DNA of 64,000 bases from CAVRXQ01 sp963838845 (GTDB taxonomy: Bacteria; Actinomycetota; Acidimicrobiia; Acidimicrobiales; Bog-793). A program made the position numbers and the translations under genes. This document shows, piece by piece, positions 61,091-64,000 of the stretch. Where the stretch lies: contig CAWISR010000002.1 in NCBI GenBank assembly GCA_963838845.1, positions 186,001-250,000 on the forward strand, in the 5' to 3' direction. Within the stretch, counting starts at the first letter, position 1. Every line of letters starts with the position of its first letter. The notes under the pieces were generated by a model. That model worked only from the letters and a program-made list of their open reading frames with translations. It was not told the DNA's origin and made no database searches.

Positions 61091-62146
61091 ATGGCCGTGA
61101 ACGAAGAGAAGTTGATGGGTTACGTGCACCAGGCAGTCGGGGACTTCGGGTCCGTGCTGTCGGCTGCACTCGTCAACATTGGCGACAAGCTCGGCCTGTT
61201 CAAGGCGATGGTCGGAACTGGACCACTCAGCCCAGCCGAGCTGGCGCAAAAGACCGGCACTACCGCGCGCTATGTGCGCGAGTGGGCTAGCGGCCTTGCC
61301 GCGGCAGGTTACGTCGACTATGCGGGCGATGGTCGCTACGTGCTCAACGAGGAACAGGCGATCGCGTTTGCAGACGAATCGAGCCCCGCGTACGTGGTTG
61401 GCGGCTTTCAAGGGATGCTCGCAGCGACGCGCGTCGTGCCGAAAGCGGTGAACGCCTTTCGCACCGGCGACGGCATCGGTTGGCACGAACACGACCCGGA
61501 CCTGTTCCAAGGCACGGAGCGATTCTTCCGACCCGGATACGCAGCGAACCTCGTCCAGTCTTGGATCCCGGCTCTCGACGGCGTTGACGCGAAACTGCGG
61601 GTCGGTGCCACGGCCGCCGACGTGGGCTGTGGATACGGCGCGTCAACGATCATCATGGCGGCGGCGTATCCGAACTCGCGGTTTTGGGGATTCGACTACC
61701 ACGAGCCGTCGATCCGTCACGCGAACGAGATGGCCGCCGCTGCAGGCGTGTCCGACCGGACCACCTTCGAGGTTGCCAATGCCAAGGAGTACCCAGGGAC
61801 GGATTTCGATCTGGTCTGTCACTTTGACTGCCTCCACGACATGGGCGACCCGGTCGGCGCGGCAACCTACGCTCGGCGGTCGCTCAAAGCCGACGGGCAC
61901 TGGCTGCTTGTTGAACCATTCGCCAACGACGACATCGCCGACAACCTCAACCCGATCGGTCGCGTCTTCTATTCGGTATCCACTCTCGTCTGCACGCCTG
62001 CTTCGCTCTCTCAGGAGGTGGGGGCAGGACTTGGCGCGCAAGCGGGCGAAGGCAGGTTGAGGGAGGTAGCCGAAGCGGCGGGTTTCTCGTCGTTCCGGCG
62101 CGCCACTGAGACACCGTTCAATCTCGTCTTCGAGGGACGGCCTTAG
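61091..62146 (+). CDS. SAM-dependent methyltransferase with N-terminal winged helix
   Basis: A 351-residue class I methyltransferase. The N-terminal dimerisation/winged-helix part (about 1-90; LAQKTGTTARYVREWASGLA) precedes a Rossmann SAM domain with AADVGCGYGASTIIMA (motif I, about residues 176-191), FWGFDYHEPSI and CHFDCLHDMGDP. The layout resembles Rv2258c-type and O-methyltransferases. The substrate is unknown. ATG 61091 follows GGGGGTGC. Confidence 0.86.
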   Translation: MAVNEEKLMGYVHQAVGDFGSVLSAALVNIGDKLGLFKAMVGTGPLSPAELAQKTGTTARYVREWASGLAAAGYVDYAGDGRYVLNEEQAIAFADESSPAYVVGGFQGMLAATRVVPKAVNAFRTGDGIGWHEHDPDLFQGTERFFRPGYAANLVQSWIPALDGVDAKLRVGATAADVGCGYGASTIIMAAAYPNSRFWGFDYHEPSIRHANEMAAAAGVSDRTTFEVANAKEYPGTDFDLVCHFDCLHDMGDPVGAATYARRSLKADGHWLLVEPFANDDIADNLNPIGRVFYSVSTLVCTPASLSQEVGAGLGAQAGEGRLREVAEAAGFSSFRRATETPFNLVFEGRP

Positions 62147-62189
62147 CTACTTCCACGCGCGGTTCCAACACGAGCACGAAGGAGCGCAG

Positions 62190-62567
62190 ATGGCGAGGAA
62201 GATCGTGAAGACCAAGTCGGCTCCAACCTCGCCCGTGTACAGCCAAGCAGTCAAGGCTTCGGGGCTTGTGTTTGTGTCCGGGCAGGCGGCCTTCGACCCT
62301 GCTACCGGAGAGCTGGTTGGCTCCACTATCCAGGAGCAGACTCGTCAATGTTTGAAAAACGTGTCAGCGATCCTCGAGGCCGCCGCAAGCTCACTGGACA
62401 AGGTCGTCAGCTTCACGTTCATCCTCCGCAATCCGGAGGACTTCGCGGGCATGAACGAGGAATGGCAATCGTGGTTCCCGACCGATCCTCCCGCCAGGCA
62501 GGGTGCCAAACTCCCGATCGACGCGGCGGGACTGCTGATATCGATCGCAGCCATTGCGGAGGCGTGA
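62190..62567 (+). CDS. RidA/YjgF family protein
   Basis: A 125-residue Rid-family protein that hydrolyses reactive enamine/imine intermediates or binds related ligands. It has APTSPVYSQAVKASGLVFVS, GQAAFDPATGELVG and the Arg in DPPARQGAKLPIDAAG, where the catalytic Arg lies in RidA. The C-terminal IEIDAIA-like end is altered to LLISIAAIAEA. GAAGGAGC precedes ATG 62190. Confidence 0.87.
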   Translation: MARKIVKTKSAPTSPVYSQAVKASGLVFVSGQAAFDPATGELVGSTIQEQTRQCLKNVSAILEAAASSLDKVVSFTFILRNPEDFAGMNEEWQSWFPTDPPARQGAKLPIDAAGLLISIAAIAEA

Positions 62568-62805
62568 TCGCGAGAGGCAGTCAACGGCACCGCACGAGTC
62601 GCGTTACTCGTGGGAAGGTCACTCGGTTCCAACAACATGTCGACACCGCCAAGGAGCGCTATCTCATCGCCCGAATCCTCGGTCGGCAATCGCCCACTTT
62701 GAGTTTTTTCTCGGTGCTTATCCGGGGTATCCCTGATCGCCGGCTGTAGGACGTCGCGTACGTCGCTCTCGGTCCTAGTGGAATGGTGGGGACCGGCTGG
62801 CTGAC

Positions 62806-63201
62806 TCAGCTAACGATGCGGATCGTCCCGTCGGCTTCAAGGTTCCACCCGGGGTTGTGCGCGACCTCCCAGACATATCCGTCAGGGTCGGCAAACGACC
62901 CGGATGTCCCTCCCCATTCGGCTCCGACAGCTTGCCGGATGATCGAACCGCCTGCTCGCTCGGCTTCGTTCAGTACCTCGGTGACCTCATCCGGCGAGCG
63001 AACGTTGTGAGCCAACTCGACCCCGGGAGCGCCGTGACCGCCAAGAGCAGTCCACAGGCCAAAGACCATCCCGCCCGATTGAAAGAAGCAGACCTCGTCA
63101 TCTGGCTGCTGTGCACCTGACCAGCCGAGCGCTTCATAAAAGGACCGAGCTCGGGCGAGATCTGAAACTCCGAGCGTGATCACACTGATGCGCTGTTCCA
63201 C
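62806..63201 (-). CDS. VOC family (glyoxalase-like) protein
   Basis: A 131-residue VOC-fold protein: ISVITLGVSDLARARSFYEA, LGW, then PDEVTEVLNEAERAGGSIIR and GSFADPDGYVWEVAHNPGW. Paired beta-alpha-beta-beta-beta modules are evident. The usual first metal His is Val, so a metal-independent or binding role is possible. GTG 63201 is the likely start. Confidence 0.86.
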   Translation of the reverse strand: MEQRISVITLGVSDLARARSFYEALGWSGAQQPDDEVCFFQSGGMVFGLWTALGGHGAPGVELAHNVRSPDEVTEVLNEAERAGGSIIRQAVGAEWGGTSGSFADPDGYVWEVAHNPGWNLEADGTIRIVS

Positions 63202-63351
63202 GCCATAACTATTGCAATTGACTCACGAGAGCGCGTCCCCGAACGCTCGGGGTCAGCGAGTGTCCGAACTATCCGGAATCGCCGGTTCGTAGGGCGGCAA
63301 CGCCCGAACATGCGGGCGCTGAATATCTCAGCGACGCGAGAAACTCTCACA

Positions 63352-63579
63352 ATGAGGACGACGGATGTGAGGCTCGAGAAGTTGTCGCCGACGCTCGAGA
63401 CGCGAGTGATCGAAGACCTCCGCCGACGCCTTGCGACCACACGGTGGAGCTCGCCCGAAGGAACCGGCTGGGAATTAGGGATGCCCCGCCGGTGGCTTTC
63501 GGCGCTCGTCGAGGACTGGCAGCAGTTTGATTTTGGGGCATTCCAGGCTGCACCCGCAACGTGTTCAACCGAGCGGTAG
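63352..63579 (+). pseudogene. N-terminal remnant of an epoxide hydrolase
   Basis: About 60 residues match the EHN domain of bacterial/microsomal-type epoxide hydrolases (DLRRRLATTRWSSPEGTGWE, RWLSALVEDWQQFDFGAFQA). The alpha/beta-hydrolase body that should follow is missing; the frame ends after a short unrelated tail. The reductase gene begins inside it. Confidence 0.75.
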
Positions 63580-63974
63580 CTGTGCTTACACGGGCAGGTA
63601 TCAGCGTGTGGGGGTCACGCGTGCTTCGCGTTCGCGGACGCAAGAGCGGGGTATGGCGGGCAACGCCCGTCAACCTGCTCGACTTCGCCGGTGAGACGTA
63701 CTTGGTCGCTCCCCGCGGTGACACACAGTGGGTACGGAATCTTCGCGTCGCAGGTGAAGGCGAACTGCAGTTGGGGCGACGTGTTCAAAGGTTTCGCGCA
63801 ACCGAGTTCGCAGATGAGGAGAAACTCGACGTCCTGCGTGCCTATCTGAAGCGATGGAAGTTCGAGGTCGGTGTCTTTTTCGAGGGTGTCAGCGCCGATT
63901 CCCCCGACGACGAACTTCGTCGCATCTCATCAAGCCACCCTGTGTTTCGGCTCGAGCTCATCGACAATCCGTGA
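63561..63974 (+). CDS. F420-dependent nitroreductase/quinone reductase-like protein (DDN family)
   Basis: A 137-residue split-barrel protein with RGRKSGVWRATPVNLLDFAG, TYLVAPRGDTQWVRNLRVAG and GELQLGRRVQRFRA, the pattern of deazaflavin (F420)-dependent reductases such as mycobacterial Ddn. GTG 63561 makes it about 15-20 residues shorter than typical at the N-terminus, and this start lies inside the epoxide hydrolase remnant. The 5' end may have been lost in the same rearrangement. cofC in this window indicates the host can make F420. Confidence 0.8.
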   Translation: MFNRAVAVLTRAGISVWGSRVLRVRGRKSGVWRATPVNLLDFAGETYLVAPRGDTQWVRNLRVAGEGELQLGRRVQRFRATEFADEEKLDVLRAYLKRWKFEVGVFFEGVSADSPDDELRRISSSHPVFRLELIDNP

Positions 63975-64000
63975 GCCCGCAATCAAGGCTCCGGTCGTCC

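Noticed and set aside
49442..64000. Attachment-site repeat of the tRNA-Val 3' end
   Set aside because: No second copy of the T-arm/acceptor sequence was found by eye in the rest of the window.

Overview
The window is high-GC chromosomal DNA from an actinobacterium, most likely in or near the class Acidimicrobiia. The evidence is an MtrA/MtrB/GerMN-lipoprotein module, paired WYL regulators of the PafBC type, an HU protein with a long Lys/Arg-Pro-Ala tail, an F420-biosynthesis guanylyltransferase (CofC/FbiD), the dense rpsB-tsf-pyrH-frr-cdsA-dxr-rseP-ispG cluster, and many leaderless genes with a TANNNT box exactly 6 nt before the start codon. The class assignment is inference from gene content.

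Layout. 1-1.7 kb: divergent aroG (class II DAHP synthase, cut by the window edge) and nadD-rsfS. 1.7-4.5 kb: minus-strand MtrA-like regulator, MtrB-like kinase and GerMN lipoprotein. 4.6-14 kb: xerC, then a housekeeping cluster for translation (rpsB, tsf, frr), pyrimidine and phospholipid precursors (pyrH, cdsA), the MEP isoprenoid pathway (dxr, ispG) and site-2 proteolysis (rseP). 14-15.7 kb: a membrane-anchored CPYC protein (DUF929) plus VKOR, a probable extracytoplasmic disulfide-forming pair. 15.8-25.3 kb: rmuC, a polytopic membrane protein, a class III aminotransferase, a catalytically dead-looking alpha/beta-hydrolase lipoprotein, a threonine aldolase, arfB, a MOSC protein, tRNA-Leu(UAG), a cNMP-binding protein and clpP. 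25.3-28.4 kb: two tandem secreted beta-propeller-like proteins, the second frameshifted. 28.6-36.2 kb: a surface glycan cluster (three glycosyltransferase-like genes, an ABC exporter, a YbhN-type flippase-like protein and a lipoprotein). 36.2-38.1 kb: the PafBC-like pair. 38.3-42 kb: a convergent pair made of a MobF relaxase whose helicase half has lost Walker A and a type IV coupling protein without a membrane anchor. 42.2-49.4 kb: HU, PIG-L deacetylase, cofC, gpsA, rnhB, a DMT-type membrane protein, glutamate dehydrogenase, a DUF4232 lipoprotein and tRNA-Val(UAC).

After tRNA-Val the character changes (49.4-64 kb). Accessory genes predominate: DUF2255, alcohol dehydrogenase, diacylglycerol kinase-like, SHOCT protein, TetR/HdeD/DoxX, a cyclase-ATPase regulator, a methyltransferase, RidA, VOC and an F420-type reductase. 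Several are broken: a 5'-truncated SDR, a frameshifted ADH, a frameshifted cyclase-ATPase, a duplicated stress-type gene with a lost start and a nonsense codon, and an epoxide hydrolase remnant. The TANNNT-N6 leaderless arrangement, frequent before the tRNA, was not found after it. The region looks like a decaying genomic island beginning at the tRNA, but no second attachment repeat is visible.

Caution: four coding regions (secreted propeller copy 2, HU tail, ADH, cyclase-ATPase) are each interrupted by what looks like a single-base indel. Some of these may be sequencing errors, not biology.
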